Shown piece by piece: positions 22,641 through 34,554 of a stretch of 64,000 bases of DNA; position 1 is the stretch's first letter; each line of letters begins with the position of its first letter. The notes below the pieces were generated by a model. It was not told the DNA's origin, made no database searches, and saw only the letters and a list, made by a program, of their open reading frames with translations. Source of the stretch: Caprella mutica (Eukaryota > Arthropoda > Malacostraca > Amphipoda > Caprellidae); contig CANNZV010003189.1 in NCBI GenBank assembly GCA_947561585.1, forward strand, positions 1 to 64,000, written 5' to 3'. Position numbers and translations under genes: made by a program.

Positions 22641-24016
22641 TTTTGTCCTAGTTTGAATTTAGTTTTTGAAAACTTTTCGCATCTAAGTCATGCAATAAAC
22701 TAAAAAAATTAATCAGTGTCACAATACCTTATTACTAATTAATATTAATATTCCATCACATAAAGATATCAATTACGAGTTTATGCAATATTCTAGTGGT
22801 AGAAGTGGTAATCGTGTCTTGGTTCAAGGATTAATTAGTAGTACACCTTTTGGATATAAAAGTGAATACAAATTTATTCTCATTGGAATATGATTCATTA
22901 TTTTACAGCTATTTAGCTGATAAAAATAGAGATATTCCTTTGAAAGGGAAGTTTGAGTAGAAACTGTACACGCAATCTAGGGTGATTTACTTGAAAAAAC
23001 AAAACAAATGAATATAGATCAAGTTTGCGCAAATTCAAAATATGATATTTCTAAATGATATGATATGTTATTCCACAAGTTAATCTGAAATGAAATTAAT
23101 TATTGCATTTTTATTCTGCAGCTTGAATTGATTACCATATCCAAAGGTGACTGTGTGCATCCTTTAATTTAGACTAATGTTGAAAAGTATTGCTTAATTA
23201 TTTAGCTATCATATGTTTTCCATTTGTTGTAATTGAAGGATTTTTCTTATGAATATTCTTATGAACACTCACATAATTAGCAGAATAAAACTGAGAATAG
23301 TTAGCAATGTTCTGACTACCCCACTGTCTCATTTTTTAATTTATGTAGCTCTTTGAGATGTTTTGAAGAATTCCTTCCTTTTACTACCCTTTCAATGTTC
23401 CTTTTTCTCCTTTTAATATACGTCTGAGGTTGCTAATTATCTGTTCTCAAAATATTTTGGATTGCCATTTTATTTAAAATATATGGTGGTTCCTTTTCAT
23501 CAAAGAAGTAAGACGAGGCAGGTTTTTGAGGGAAAATTGATAAGTTATTATTAACATTCATCACTAACTACAATTTTAGCCGGACATTTTTTACAGTTCA
23601 TTCAACTTATTCGACGGGGAAACATAAATATTGATATCAGTTAACCCTGTTAACCGTGGCTAAATATTCGTACATTAGTGGATGAATCCTCATCGTGTGA
23701 ACATATCTTTTAACTTCTCCACCTCTTCTCTAATTCTCTAATGTTAATATTGCGTAAATAGTAGATAATTCGACGTAAAAAAATTGAGATGTAACAGACA
23801 AAGAATTAACATTTGTGGTGTATCGTTAAAAAGATTTTGTTTCTAAAAGATGAAAATTTTCGATTAAATAAGAAGAATAAAATATTTAACAGAAAGAAAA
23901 AAAACGACCAGTTAAAGTATCCGCGGCAGAGAGGATACTGAAGACATTCCTTCTATAAATCGTACTACGTGTTCACTGTTAGGGAGTTCCTTCGTAGTCT
24001 CAACAAAGTGTTTGCA
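22641..24016. other. AT-rich intergenic DNA
   Basis: No coding sequence or repeat that I can support. Confidence 0.4.
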
Positions 24017-24310
24017 TACAGTGAAACTCCTGAGTTACTAAGTATTGGTTCCTCCATAACTCATAGTCACTATATATCTCAGGTGCACTAGATAGTTTTC
24101 TATGAATTCTTTTAAAGAAAACTGTGGTTATTGACTGATAACTTGACACAACTTTTGAGTAATATTATTTTCTATAATTAAAACATAAAAAAAAATTCAT
24201 AACTTAGGCACATTTCATAATTCAGGCCCTTCGTTACTCGAGTTTTTAATAAATCAGATCTTCGTAACCCAAATGTTCCTCTTGATTGAGGAAGTTGTGC
24301 CTTTATACTA
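24017..24310. mobile_element. Terminus of a pogo/Tigger-like repeat
   Basis: TACAGTGAAACTCCTGAGTT at 24018 is followed by repeated motifs of the type TTCATAACTCAGG/CTTCGTAACCC. The same terminus occurs at 34051 (+) and, inverted, at 36925. CAGT...AAAC.C ends with TA flanks are typical of pogo-type DNA transposons. No transposase is attached to this copy. Confidence 0.4.
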
Positions 24311-24679
24311 TCCCGCAATTGATTAAAAAATGTAAGCATCACAAGCGAGGAGGATTTCCGCTGCTTGCAGTTTATCCCAACCGAGAAATAATTATCTCTG
24401 CAATTTAGTCGACACAAGTACAGTCACCAAGCAGATTGTAACCAGGAAAATCCATCCCCTCTGTCTAAACCTAGAAAATCTAATCCTTGAGATTATAGCA
24501 ATGAAAGGAGAGCTATTCATACCTACAGTGTATTTCACTAATTTGTCATTTTTGATATAGCCATAATTATATTTTACAAGGTACTGAGTGAGTAAAACCA
24601 AATATTTGTTGAAAGTTTATTAGTGAAACTTTCGTTCTGATACTCGACAATTTCAAAACAACAGGCAAATAAAGTTCCT

Positions 24680-25185
24680 ATAGGCCATTTAACAGAAGGT
24701 GCTGAAAGTGCCCACCGCCGTCTTGGAGACAGAGCCTTGCTCTCTTCAACACGTTTGCAGCAACTTTCTTGATGGTTCTTTGACCATAGGATGCTGCAAA
24801 ATCTCTGACGTATTGCAATAATGTCTTAAAGTTGTTGTAGAGCTGCAGACCAGAAGTGGAAATCCAGTGAATTGACATCAGGGCTGTGGGCTGGCCAGAT
24901 TCTGTCTGTTCTTCTACTGATAACTCGTCCATGAAACTTTTCAAGAAGGAACGCTGTAGCATCATTAGTTGAGTGTGGTGGAGTCTGGAGCACCATCCTG
25001 CATCCACCACATATTGTGCCTTGCAGCGGTGGAGCGGAGAGTTGCCACACTGTGTTTTTGAGCAGTTTAGATAGCTGGCTAACACCTGTCACAGAAACTG
25101 AACGGCCATCTTCAGTGATGAATGAATGAACAATCGGAACTTATCCATCGACAATCGCTACGAAAATCATCACTTTGGCACCATT
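24680..25185 (-). pseudogene. Mariner/IS630-type transposase, broken C-terminal half
   Basis: A DDE/D transposase remnant on the - strand, read across several frames. From 25185 downward it reads GAKVMIFVAIVDG (first catalytic Asp region), then an in-frame stop, then VTGVSQLSKLLKNTVWQ. In another frame comes WWMQDGAP (second Asp), then ATAFLLEKFHGRVISRR and WPAHSPDVNSLDFHFW (third Asp). After a further shift it reads VRDFAASYGQRTIKKVAANV and ends GGHFQHLLL. At least one stop and two frameshifts are visible. The N-terminal helix-turn-helix half is not seen. The order of motifs is that of mariner-like elements common in arthropods. It is a dead copy. Confidence 0.85.
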
Positions 25186-25984
25186 CCTATCATTGGTTTC
25201 AATCATTTCTCTGGAGCTTGAGTGAGGTAGACCACTTGCCGTCGTTTTTTCTATGAGGTTTTGGCACAAGTTTATTTCAGTTAGTTTTAGTAGTGCAAGC
25301 AGAAAAAAATTCGGTATCGATCAAAAATTTCGTTCCTAGGGAACAGAACGGTGTATCATGAATACATACCACTTTCTGATATATTTCATTGAAAATCATT
25401 CACATTAAATATGACAAACAAGTGAAAGACATTGTATGTTTGTTTCACAACATTATTATGCCTATAGGGTAACGCCTTGGACCAGGAGTGGGAAAGGCAG
25501 CACTCAGTGCTCTTTTGGCACTGAGAGTGGCACTGGTGCCCTAAGAACTTGTACACTCATTTTTAATTCCCTACTATAATAAGTTAGGTAGTCATTTTGA
25601 TTCAAGCTGTGATTTTATGAGTTTGTTTCAAAGTACTATATGTTTACCTCTCTTAACTTTTTATTAGCTTCTCTTGAATAGCTCCACGTGAAAATATTCT
25701 TATAATTATATAATTATATATAAGTTTATTAATTCCTTAAGCAAATGGTATATCTATTACCAATGTTATGTTCAAAATATGTACGATTGTAAATACGTAC
25801 CTCAATAAAATCTACCACCTCATTGTAATTACTCAGTATCCCCTGCAATTTGAAGACGAAGAGAAAATGGCCCAGACACTGTTTGAGATTCCATCTTCAA
25901 GCAATGAAAAATACAATATATACACAGAGAAAAAAGTTTACTCATATATAAGGAGTCAGCAATTTATGCTTTGAATCAATTTAT
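25186..25984. other. Intergenic DNA with a possible exon-like patch
   Basis: Near 25470-25550 a palindrome-containing segment (CACTCAGTGCTCTTTTGGCA) resembles transposon end material. A less AT-rich patch at about 25838-25930, after TAATTACTCAG, is open on the + strand (YPLQFEDEEKMAQTLFEIPS). It could be an exon fragment, but no partner exon, donor or family was recognised. Confidence 0.3.
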
Positions 25985-26419
25985 TACGTGAGTTGGTTGG
26001 ACTTTATACATGTTTTCATGTATGTTAAAACAACTATGACGTGGTGTGTCATCAAACATTAGTTAATTCAATTTATTTTATAGATTGAATCAACTTACTA
26101 TGAGAGTTAAAAGTTACTTTTTTGAGAATTTTAAAGTATGTTGAAACAACTATGACAGAGCGTATTGTAGTAACTCACAAAGACTGTTAATCCAATGTAT
26201 CTGGTGTATAAATTAACTTACTATGAGAGTTGGTGCTACTTTTTTTCAAGTTTAGGAGTGAGTCAAAACTACTGTTTTGCTTTAACCCACGTCAGTTTAA
26301 CTACTTTTAAGTAGTACCTGCAACTCACCACGTAGGTAGGCGCAAAAATAACCCATTCATATGAGTCAAAACAAATCAAATTTGATTTGATTCAACTAAT
26401 CCTTTCTCTGTGTGTACCT
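25985..26419 (-). mobile_element. AACAACTATGAC-type element related to 58760-59500
   Basis: The right end GATTTGATTCAACTAATCCT then TTCTCTGTGTGTA is the reverse complement of the left end of the element at 58760. The internal GTACCTGCAACTCACCACGT then AGGTAGGCGCA also matches there in inverse. Internal repeats of AACAACTATGAC...ACTTACTATGAGAGTT occur three times here. No coding capacity. Confidence 0.6.
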
Positions 26420-27120
26420 ACAAGACAGACCATGCAGTCTCTGACATCATGGATCCCTCCACCACAGCGCAAGAATGAGCTTCACAAACTCTGGCACTCG
26501 AAGTAATTTGACAACAGATTTCACGAGGTAGAAGTCAGGAAATCGAATTAACATTTGAAATATGTACTGTATAGTTGATTAAAGACTAATGATATCTATA
26601 AATATTCATTTGCGCATAACAGCTAAATCAATTATTCACCTTTTAATAATGACGTGAAATTGTATTTTGATTAGCGATATTGAATAAATAGATATATAAA
26701 AATACTAGATAGCAACAAGGAAAACATGTGTAAAAATACTGATTAGTAGTAACTGATAAGCAAAGGTTGCTTATTTTGTACAGTCTTACTCCTGCACAGG
26801 AAAGACGCTCTAAATAAAACAGCTTGGAAGATAAGAGCGTCCGCTGTGAGCGCTTTTCTACAAATGGAGTCCTATTTACATTATTCGTTGGAACTCATTT
26901 TAAATATAGTTATCGCTGCTTTCTTAAACTTGAATTTATTAATTTATTTCAAATAGATAATAAAGTTCTTTATTATTCGTATGAAATTAATTTCCCCTTG
27001 CTATAGTATCACTGAAATGCATATTTGTGAAGATTGCAGTTGTTGCCAACCTGCATAGGGATTTCAATGACAGTATACCTACCTTCTAAATTTGAAAGTT
27101 TTCTTACTTTATGAATTAGT
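26420..27120. other. AT-rich intergenic DNA
   Basis: No gene or repeat that I can support. The short open frame at 26824-27006 has no family resemblance. Confidence 0.4.
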
Positions 27121-28151
27121 ATTAGTGTGTTATATTGCGTATTAGTGTGTTATATTGCGTATTAGTGTGTTATATTGCGTATTAGTGTGTTATATTGCGT
27201 ATTAGTGTGTTATATTGCGTATTAGTGTGTTATATTGCGTATTAGTGTGTTATATTGCGTATTAGTGTGTTATATTGCGTATTAGTGTGTTATATTGCGT
27301 ATTAGTGTGTTATATTGCGTATTAGTGTGTTATATTGCGTATTAGTGTGTTATATTGCGTATTAGTGTGTTATATTGCGTATTAGTGTGTTATATTGCGT
27401 ATTAGTGAGTTATATTGCGTATTAGTGTGTTATATTGCGTATTAGTGTGTTATATTGCGTATTAGTGTGTTATATTGCGTATTAGTGTGTTATATTGCGT
27501 ATTAGTGTGTTATATTGCGTATTAGTGTGTTATATTGCGTATTAGTGTGTTATATTGCGTATTAGTGTGTTATATTGCGTATTAGTGTGTTATATTGCGT
27601 ATTAGTGTGTTATATTGCGTATTAGTATGTTATATTACGTATAGTGTGTTATATTACGTATTAGTGTGTTATATTACGTATTAGTGTGTTATATTACGTA
27701 TTAGTGTGTTACATTACGTATTAGTGTGTTATATTACGTATTAGTGTGCTATCTTACGTATTAGTGTGTTATATTACGTATTAGTATGTTATATTACGTA
27801 TTAGTGTGCTATCTTACGTATTAGTGTGTTATATTACGTATTAGTATGTTATATTACGTATAGTGTGTTATATTACGTATTAGTGTGTTATATTACGTAT
27901 TAGTGTGTTATATTACGTATAGTGTGTTATATTACGTATTAGTGTGTTATATTACGTATTAGTGTGTTATATTACGTATTAGTGTGTTATATTACGTATT
28001 AGTGTGTTACATTACGTATTAGTGTGTTATATTACGTATTAGTGTGTTATATTACGTATTAGTGTGTTATATTACGTATTAGTGTGTTATATTACGTATT
28101 AGTGTGTTACATTACGTATTAGTGTGTTATATTACGTATTAGTGTGTTATC
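27121..28151. repeat. 1-kb 20-mer satellite array in two variant blocks
   Basis: About 51 copies of ATTAGTGTGTTATATTGCGT. The first 25 copies (27121-27620) end in TTGCGT and are identical except for one base near 27407. From 27621 on, copies end in TTACGT, are more variable (CTATCTT, TTACATT, occasional 19-bp units), and contain the palindrome TACGTA. The block switch is abrupt. Confidence 0.98.
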
Positions 28152-28334
28152 TTTCAAGATTTTATTTTGCGAAGCTTGCAGTTTTCTTCCATAACTGTAA
28201 ATAGACGATATTTTTTATTTAATATTTGAATTCAATTGGAAGTCATTTTCCTAGTCGTAAGTATGATGATTGAAATAGAGTGAAGATGTAATTAGCATGA
28301 GGGTCAAATAGCGTGAATATCAAAAAGGATTGCG

Positions 28335-28525
28335 TGATGATCAAAGTAGAGTGATGATCAAAATAGAGTGATGATCAAAATATCGTGATGAAAAAAATAG
28401 CGTGATGATCAAAGTAGAGTGATGATCAAAATATCGTGATGAAAAAAATAGCGTGATGATCAAAATAGCGTGAATGTCAAAAAAATTAATGATTAAAATA
28501 CTGTGATGATCAAAATAGAGCAGAT
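28335..28525. repeat. 16-17 bp imperfect tandem repeat
   Basis: Units of GTGATGATCAAAATAG(A/C) alternate with GTGATGAAAAAAATAGC variants, about eleven copies. The - strand open frame across it (FDHHSILIITLF-type repeats) is a by-product. Confidence 0.85.
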
Positions 28526-28974
28526 TGGTCAATAGCTTCGACTTACAATATGCAAGTCCCCCCTAAAATGTAGATCTATTTTCTACAGATGTGTGTGTTA
28601 TATTTTCTACAACTTGACAAGGAGTAACTGAAATAGTTTATGCCGTGTTGTATTAAATAGATGACATCATGACTGTATTAGCACTGTAGATACATTGATG
28701 ATTGGTCGCATTATGGGATTTGTGGGCATAAAAAAAATTACATATAGAAACATTGAAAAAATGAAACAGTTAGCCATTAATGATGCCTCCCTTCCTTACC
28801 TAAACTGAATATGTTATCTTTAGAATTTTATTTTATTCACTTCATATTAAATTGTAGTTAATGTATTTCTTTTAAAGTAATTAATCAGAATTTAGAGAGA
28901 TAAATCACTTTAAATGAAAAAATTAAAGTAAAAAGAAACAGTTCTATTTCCATTTCAGTAACTCCATACATGTA
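28526..28974. other. AT-rich intergenic DNA
   Basis: No gene, RNA or repeat structure that I can support. Confidence 0.4.
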
Positions 28975-29497
28975 ACTTAGGCCCATACTACACTAAATTA
29001 CTAACAGCAGTTTCACCGCCGCGTTTTCACTGCCCTGTTTACGCATCTCCAATTAATCACGGTTAAATGAATGGAAAAGTAAATTTGCATACTATACTAG
29101 CGTTGCTACCGCCTTGCAGTCTGCGTTGCTACGGCGCTAGGCGGTGGTACCGCATCTGGACGCGTTATCACCGCCACGGTAGCAACGCTTTGCCAAGTAT
29201 ACTGGGCAGTTTCACCGCGGCAGTGAAAGTATAAGCACATACACAGACCAGTAAAGTAGAAGATATCCCAATACAGATAATATATAAAAAATATGTATAT
29301 CTTTTTTTATATATAATTCTTTACATAAATTTTTATTTACATAATATTTTATTTAGGGTGAGTTATGAATTATCGGTCAGTACTACATCTTCGATCATTT
29401 AAGAAAAAACTATATAAAATTTGTTATTATTATAATAAAAGTTTATTATTTAATAGTTCTTCAAACCCGGGTTTGCAGAACTATCAAATAGAACGTA

Positions 29498-29972
29498 CGG
29501 GTCTCTCCCAGAATAGCGGCGCAAAAATTTATTAACATATTTATATTAAATGTGTATCATAGATATCAAGTTAATAAAATAAAATGAAAATTAGGTCACT
29601 AAGATTTATTAATGACAACCAATATGATAAATGATAACCAATATGATAATGATAACCAATATGATAATGATAACCAATATGATAATGATAACCAATATGA
29701 TAATGATAATCAATATGATAATGATAACCAATAAACTGATGATAACCAAAATACTAATGATAACCAATATAATAATGATAACCAATATGATAGTGATAAC
29801 CAATATGATAATGATAACCAATATGATAAAGTTTATGATAATGATAACTGATACGTATTACAGTTACAGGTAATTCTTAATAAATAATGTGCCTCTAATA
29901 AATTAATAAATAATTATAACAAATATAAGTTTATTATTAAATATTTTGCGCCGCTATTCTGGGAAAGACCCG
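29498..29972. mobile_element. Inner inverted-repeat element (GCGCCGCTATTCTGGGA ends)
   Basis: Terminal repeats CGGGTCTCTCCCAGAATAGC then GGCGCAAAA and TTTTGCGCCGCTATTCTGGG then AAAGACCCG. Flanks ATAGAAC on both sides look like a 7-8 bp target duplication, which would suit a hAT-type insertion. The centre is a minisatellite (29611-29845). No coding capacity. Confidence 0.75.
29611..29845. repeat. 18-bp minisatellite inside the inner element
   Basis: About thirteen units of ATGATAACCAATATGATA, with scattered changes (ATAAACTG, AAATACTA). Both strands are open in one frame because the period is 18. Confidence 0.95.
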
Positions 29973-30057
29973 ATAGAACTGTGTAATAAAGATAATTTTC
30001 ATGTCGTTTTTTTCTGATATGACCGAAGATGTAGTACCTACTGACTGATAATTGGTA

Positions 30058-30125
30058 ACTTAGGCCCATACTATGCTGGCAGTTCCACCGCCGCGGTGGA
30101 ACTGCCAGTATAGTATGAGCCTAAC
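30058..30125. mobile_element. Short near-perfect palindrome of the GGCCCATACTA family
   Basis: TTAGGCCCATACTATGCTGG, CAGTTCCACCGCCGCGGTGG and AACTGCCAGTATAGTATGAG, CCTAA form a 68-bp fold-back. It interrupts the right terminus of the element at 29354: the expected ...AACTTACCCTA is broken after AACTTA and resumes with ACCCTA. Confidence 0.8.
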
Positions 30126-30661
30126 CCTACATACATAGTTTTTACTTAATTTTTTTATGTTATATATATTTTTTCTTTTACTATTGATTCCCCATTAATT
30201 TTGATGGGGAAGTACACTATACCAGAAAATCTCAAAATTACACAAAAAAGAAATTCATTTATTTATAAAATTTGTATTGAATCAAAATTGCATTTCTACA
30301 GGAACCAATGTATAGACATCAATCGTATCTGGCGCGTTTCACTGCCCAGTATACTTTGCAAAGCGGTGAAAACGCGGCGGATCACCGCCTAGTACAATTT
30401 GAATTTTAAAAAGAGGTAAAAGGGCAGTGACACCGCGGCGGTGAAACTGCTTTTATAGTATGGTGCTAAGTAATTCTCTGTACCCTTAACAGTTCATCGT
30501 TCATTGAAGCCTCCCAAGTGATAAACTCTAAAGTTCAAACATTACTGCAACAATATTACAAATAACAAAAACATTCACTACAAGCAAAGTATAGAGCTCT
30601 ACGATGGAAATGTGAAGACGCAATTAATGAAGATAAAGAAGATTTTGATATTATGAATAAT

Positions 30662-30772
30662 TAGGGTATGACATGAATGATTATAATTAACCCATAACTG
30701 ATATGTCAAATTAAATTTTGTTCATACATGATTGATAAAGTGGAACTGTCCGATAACTCAGAATTTACCCTA
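30662..30772. mobile_element. TAGGGTAAGTT-family element, worn
   Basis: The left arm is TAGGGTATGACATGAATGAT and the right arm GATTGATAAAGTGGAACTGT, CCGATAACTCAGAATTTACC, CTA. The left arm is mostly eroded. Confidence 0.55.
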
Positions 30773-31124
30773 AAGCATAGAGTTATGATAAACTAGACTA
30801 GAGAGAAGTAATGTTGCAGCGATTGCAGGACGCTGAAAACCTTATTTTGTTTCAGTTATATATCATTACTCCATTGAATTGACACCATATTGCCAGTTAA
30901 ATGACCCCAAAATAAGGAATTAACCGTCCTGCAAGACGCGATATAATATTAGCCACTGTCTACTCAACTTATATATTTTTGTGGGTCTTTTAAGACCTTA
31001 AAATAATTAAATCAATAGAATTTATTGAGAACTATTGGCTCTATTCTCAGTTGTGTGAAGTGAATGAGAGAGAAACTATCGTAAATAGGTTTATTAATTT
31101 TATCTTTTTAATGTTTACCATTTT
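30773..31124. other. AT-rich intergenic DNA
   Basis: No gene seen. Two inverted short motifs (GATTGCAGGACGC at 30819 and GTCCTGCAAGACGCG at 30930) give a loose 130-bp palindrome. Confidence 0.4.
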
Positions 31125-31206
31125 TCTTAACACAATTTGCAGTTTTAGAGGATAGTGCTAGGGTTATGCTCTTCAAATACGAGGTCTTAGATTTTTGTGT
31201 TAAGCT
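31125..31206 (+). mobile_element. SINE-like repeat, short fragment
   Basis: It matches the internal part of the 18576 copy: TTTTAGAGGATAGTGCTAGG then GTTATGCTCTTCAA.ACGAGG. It faces the fragment at 31425-31690 in inverted orientation. Confidence 0.8.
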
Positions 31207-31424
31207 TATGTACTAAACTATAGTACATACGTAAATAAGCCTAATGCAAAGATCTATAGTACCTTACTATAGTAAGCTATAGCAACAATAGCTAGAATTT
31301 TTTTTTTAAATTTTCAAGAGGTAATTCTGATTCAGAGTTGAAATCAAATTTAATAGAAAAATACCTTATTGTCTATATATCAACCTAAAGTTGAATATTT
31401 TCTTGAAAATAAGAATAATGATTG

Positions 31425-31690
31425 CACATACATAAGCCTAACACAAAAGTATACATATGACCTAGCGCTTTCCTCTAAACGTAAATCATACAAAATTAAT
31501 CATTATTATTTTATCTAATCCTCTAAATTGGTAATTAGCGTTAAAAAATGATAAACATGCTGTAAATGAAAATACCAAATCCAAATTACAACAGTTCGTG
31601 GCTTATGCACAGTGTACACTGCGTGCCTTCTATTCCATTCACCACAGACAGCTTCAGGATAGAGCCCCTGCGTGGGGGCCAACTAACCAA
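31425..31690 (-). mobile_element. SINE-like repeat, fragment in inverse orientation
   Basis: Reverse-complement match to the 5' half of the family: TAAGCCTAACACAAAAGT, ACCTAGCGCTTTCCTCTAAA and CCATTCACCACAGACAGCTT, CAGGATAGAGCCCC. Confidence 0.75.
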
Positions 31691-33251
31691 TGAAGTATAA
31701 AAGTAAATATTTGTAAGTTCTTGTTTTATGGTCCAACCTCTCAGGGTCCAACTAACAAGATCAACAAAATATTATTTATTCTAATGAAAACATATATAAC
31801 AGATATTACCATTACTTTATTTATTTTATTAAATACACCTGACTGAGCACATGTCTATAACTAGATTATTTGCACTCGGTAGAGTGCATACCTTCGCCCC
31901 CGCTTTGAGGTGGAGCAAAAATATTGCACGAAAATATTTTGAGATAAGCTGTAAATTAACTTCGATCATACATTAGAAAAAAATCTATACTCATAATTTT
32001 CCTCATGTATTTATTTATTTATTTGGTGTCCGCTTTTATATTTATTTGGTGTCCGCTTTTACACGACGGGTGTTAAACATTAAGAATGTAACTATGATAC
32101 GCTCAGGTATATAATGACTTGATACTTAAATTCCTCTTTTTTTCATATTTAAAATGTATTTTACTCATAAAATAAATTATGAATATTTAGTTGGCAAATT
32201 TTGCAGTTGTTTTCATCAATAATTTGTATCTTCCATTTCTGATATTTATCTATTCAATTATTTACTATATTTTCCAGTCGATTTAATGTCATATTTATTA
32301 CTCACAACAGTAGTTATGCAAGATACGGATACAAAATTATTAATATACAAATAATTAATTCACAAATGATTGATTATTTAAATATTTATTTTTGTTTCTA
32401 TGTACTCTCATTTTAAAAAATTACTAGCAACCTACAACAGATCTAGTTGAACAACCAAGCGTCTCTGCATACGAATACCAATCAACATTAATGGCGCTCC
32501 GCTCGCGCCGCTCCGCGCCGCTTGTAGTGTGTTTGAGCCCTTATACAATGCTACATATCATGCGTCAAATTAATCTACTTAACAAACATAGATATTCATT
32601 TCTGATATTATCTTGCTATAAAATGATGTCACGTGTATATAGGAGACACTAAACAAAATTTGAAATTATCCTCATTTGATGAACTGTATTAATATCTACT
32701 TTGTCTTCTGGCATACGAGTTCACTTTGGATGAGGACGTGTTAATTAATTTCTTATTTAATCAATTTGTGTATTTAGAAAAATATGAAAGAGACTGTACA
32801 CACTTTATTTACAGAAATAAATCCAAATCACTTTAACCCAAATATTTTACCAGTTCAATATTCAAGTCTTTTGAAAACTAGAGTCTTTTGTTCTTTCGCC
32901 CTGAGATAAAAAATATATCAACAAAATCGGTATAATTCACAAACTCAAAATAATCATATAAATTGTGTACGTCAATAAACTTGGTGTACTTTATAGAAGT
33001 ACCTACATTGGGTTGCATTTGAAAACTTACTTAGTGATAATAATTTTGATTACACAATTATTTAAGTCACCCCTAAAAACTGAAGTCCATTTTCTATACT
33101 ACAGTTGTTTTCTATAATTAACAAGGAGTAACTGTAATAGTTCTTAGTTTTCTTTTGATGTGTACTCACCCTATAGAAACAACGAACATTGGCCGCATGC
33201 CAGGATTACTTGGCATCGAAAAGTCAAATGGAACTAATTGCTAATTGTATA
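31691..33251. other. AT-rich intergenic DNA
   Basis: It contains a 25-bp duplication (TATTTATTTGGTGTCCGCTT, about 32010-32060) and a small GC-rich patch at 32493-32525 (GCTCGCGCCGCTCCGCGCC). No gene is seen. Confidence 0.4.
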
Positions 33252-33965
33252 AATATGTATCAGGCCCATAGAGTAATATGTATCAGGCCCATAGAGTAAT
33301 ATGTATCAGGCCGATAGAGTAATATGTATCAGGCTTATAGAGTAATATGTATCAGGCCCATAGAGTAATATGTATCAGGCCGATAGAGTAATATGTATCA
33401 GGCTTATAGAGTAATATGTATCAGGCCGATAGAGTAATATGTATCAGGCCTATAGAGTAACATGTATCAGGCCCATAGAGTAATATGTATCAGGCCCATA
33501 GAGTAATATGTATCAGGCCGATAGAGTAATATGTATCAGGCTTATAGAGTAATATGTATCAGGCCGATAGAGTAATATGTATCAGGCCGATAGAGTAATA
33601 TGTATCAGGCCCATAGAGTAATATGTATCAGGCCCATAGAGTAATATGTACCAGGCCAATAGAGTAATATGTATCAGGCCCATAGAGTAATATGTATCAG
33701 GCCCATAGAGTAATATGTATCAGGCCCATAGAGTAATATGTATCAGGCCCATAGAGTAATATGTATCAGGCCCATAGAGTAATATGTATCAGGCCCATAG
33801 AGTAATATGTATCAGGCCCATAGAGTAATATGTATCAGGCCCATAGAGTAATATGTATCAGGCCCATAGAGTAATATGTATCAGGCCCATAGAGTAATAT
33901 GTATCAGGCCTATAGAGTAATATGTATCAGGCCCATAGAGTAATATGTATCAGGCCCATAGAGTT
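33252..33965. repeat. 23-bp satellite array, about 31 units
   Basis: The unit AGGCCCATAGAGTAATATGT plus ATC is repeated with almost no length change. Variation sits in one dinucleotide position (GGCCCATAG, GGCCGATAG, GGCTTATAG, GGCCTATAG). The right half is nearly uniform GGCCCATAG, while the left half mixes variants. Confidence 0.98.
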
Positions 33966-34290
33966 ATTCACTACTGTTTTTTTTTTATTCACTACTGTCA
34001 GTTGCTTCATGGTTTGCTGTAGCACACATTGGTAACAAACATTTTATATATACAGTAAAACTGCTGAGTTTGAAGCCTTTAGTTATGAAGGAAGCACCCG
34101 AGTAATGAAGGACCTGAGTTATGAAATGCACCTGAAAATATGAAGTAGTTTTCTTTGTATAAATCATAGAAAACGATAGTCCTTGAGGTATACTGAAGTG
34201 ATAACATAAACTTTTCTCATTTCTTTTTAATATTTCTCCTTTCCTTCGATTACAATAAAAATTAAAAATATATACTAATTAATTAATTAA

Positions 34291-34554
34291 TCCACGGACA
34301 TTTCGTCCACGGACATCTCGTCCACGGACATTTTGTCCACGGACATCTCGTCCACGGACATTTCGTCCAACGGACATTTCGTCCACGGACATCTCGTCCA
34401 CGGACATTTCGTCCACGGACATCTCATCCACGGACATTTCGTCCAACGGACATTTCGTCCACGGACATCTCGTCCACGGACATTTCGTCCAACGGACATT
34501 TCGTCCACAGACATCTCGTCCACGGACATGTCGTCCACGGACATTTCGTCCAAC
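34291..34554. repeat. Left minisatellite arm of a foldback element
   Basis: About seventeen units of a 15-bp motif, GGACATTTCGTCCAC, alternating with GGACATCTCGTCCAC and an occasional 16-bp version with CCAAC. The motif is itself a near palindrome (GGACATTTCGTCC). Open frames on both strands (DEMSV, STDIS) come from the period and are not genes. Confidence 0.95.

Larger units (their letters stand above)
29354..30060. mobile_element. TAGGGTAAGTT-family MITE split by a second element
   Basis: The left arm TAGGGTGAGTTATGAATTAT, ATCATTTAAGAAAAAACTAT and the right arm TTTTTTCTGATATGACCGAA, GATAATTGGTAACTTA are 700 bp apart, instead of the usual 130-175 bp. The excess is the element at 29498-29972 plus flanks. 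Confidence 0.75.
28975..30471. mobile_element. Outer inverted-repeat element (CTTAGGCCCATACTA family) with nested insertions
   Basis: The left end ACTTAGGCCCATACTACACT, with GCAGTTTCACCGCCGCG, is matched in inverse by the right end CGCGGCGGTGAAACTGC, ATAGTATGGTGCTAAGT. Deeper in the arms, AAGTATACTGGGCAG (29200) pairs with CTGCCCAGTATACTT (30345). The arms are GC-rich against an AT-rich background. The space between is filled by other elements (29354-30060, which contains 29498-29972, and 30058-30125). No transposase is seen. Confidence 0.65.

Noticed and set aside
25838..25930. Possible coding exon (YPLQFEDEEKMAQTLFEIPS)
   Set aside because: Less AT-rich and open, after a plausible acceptor, but without a convincing donor, partner exon or family.
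27121..28151. CRISPR-like regular repeats (also at 33252-33965 and 62881-64000)
   Set aside because: Units are contiguous with no unique spacers, and the setting is a spliced animal genome.
29609..29873. Open frames of IIILV and MITNM repeats on both strands
   Set aside because: Caused by the 18-bp array inside a transposon.
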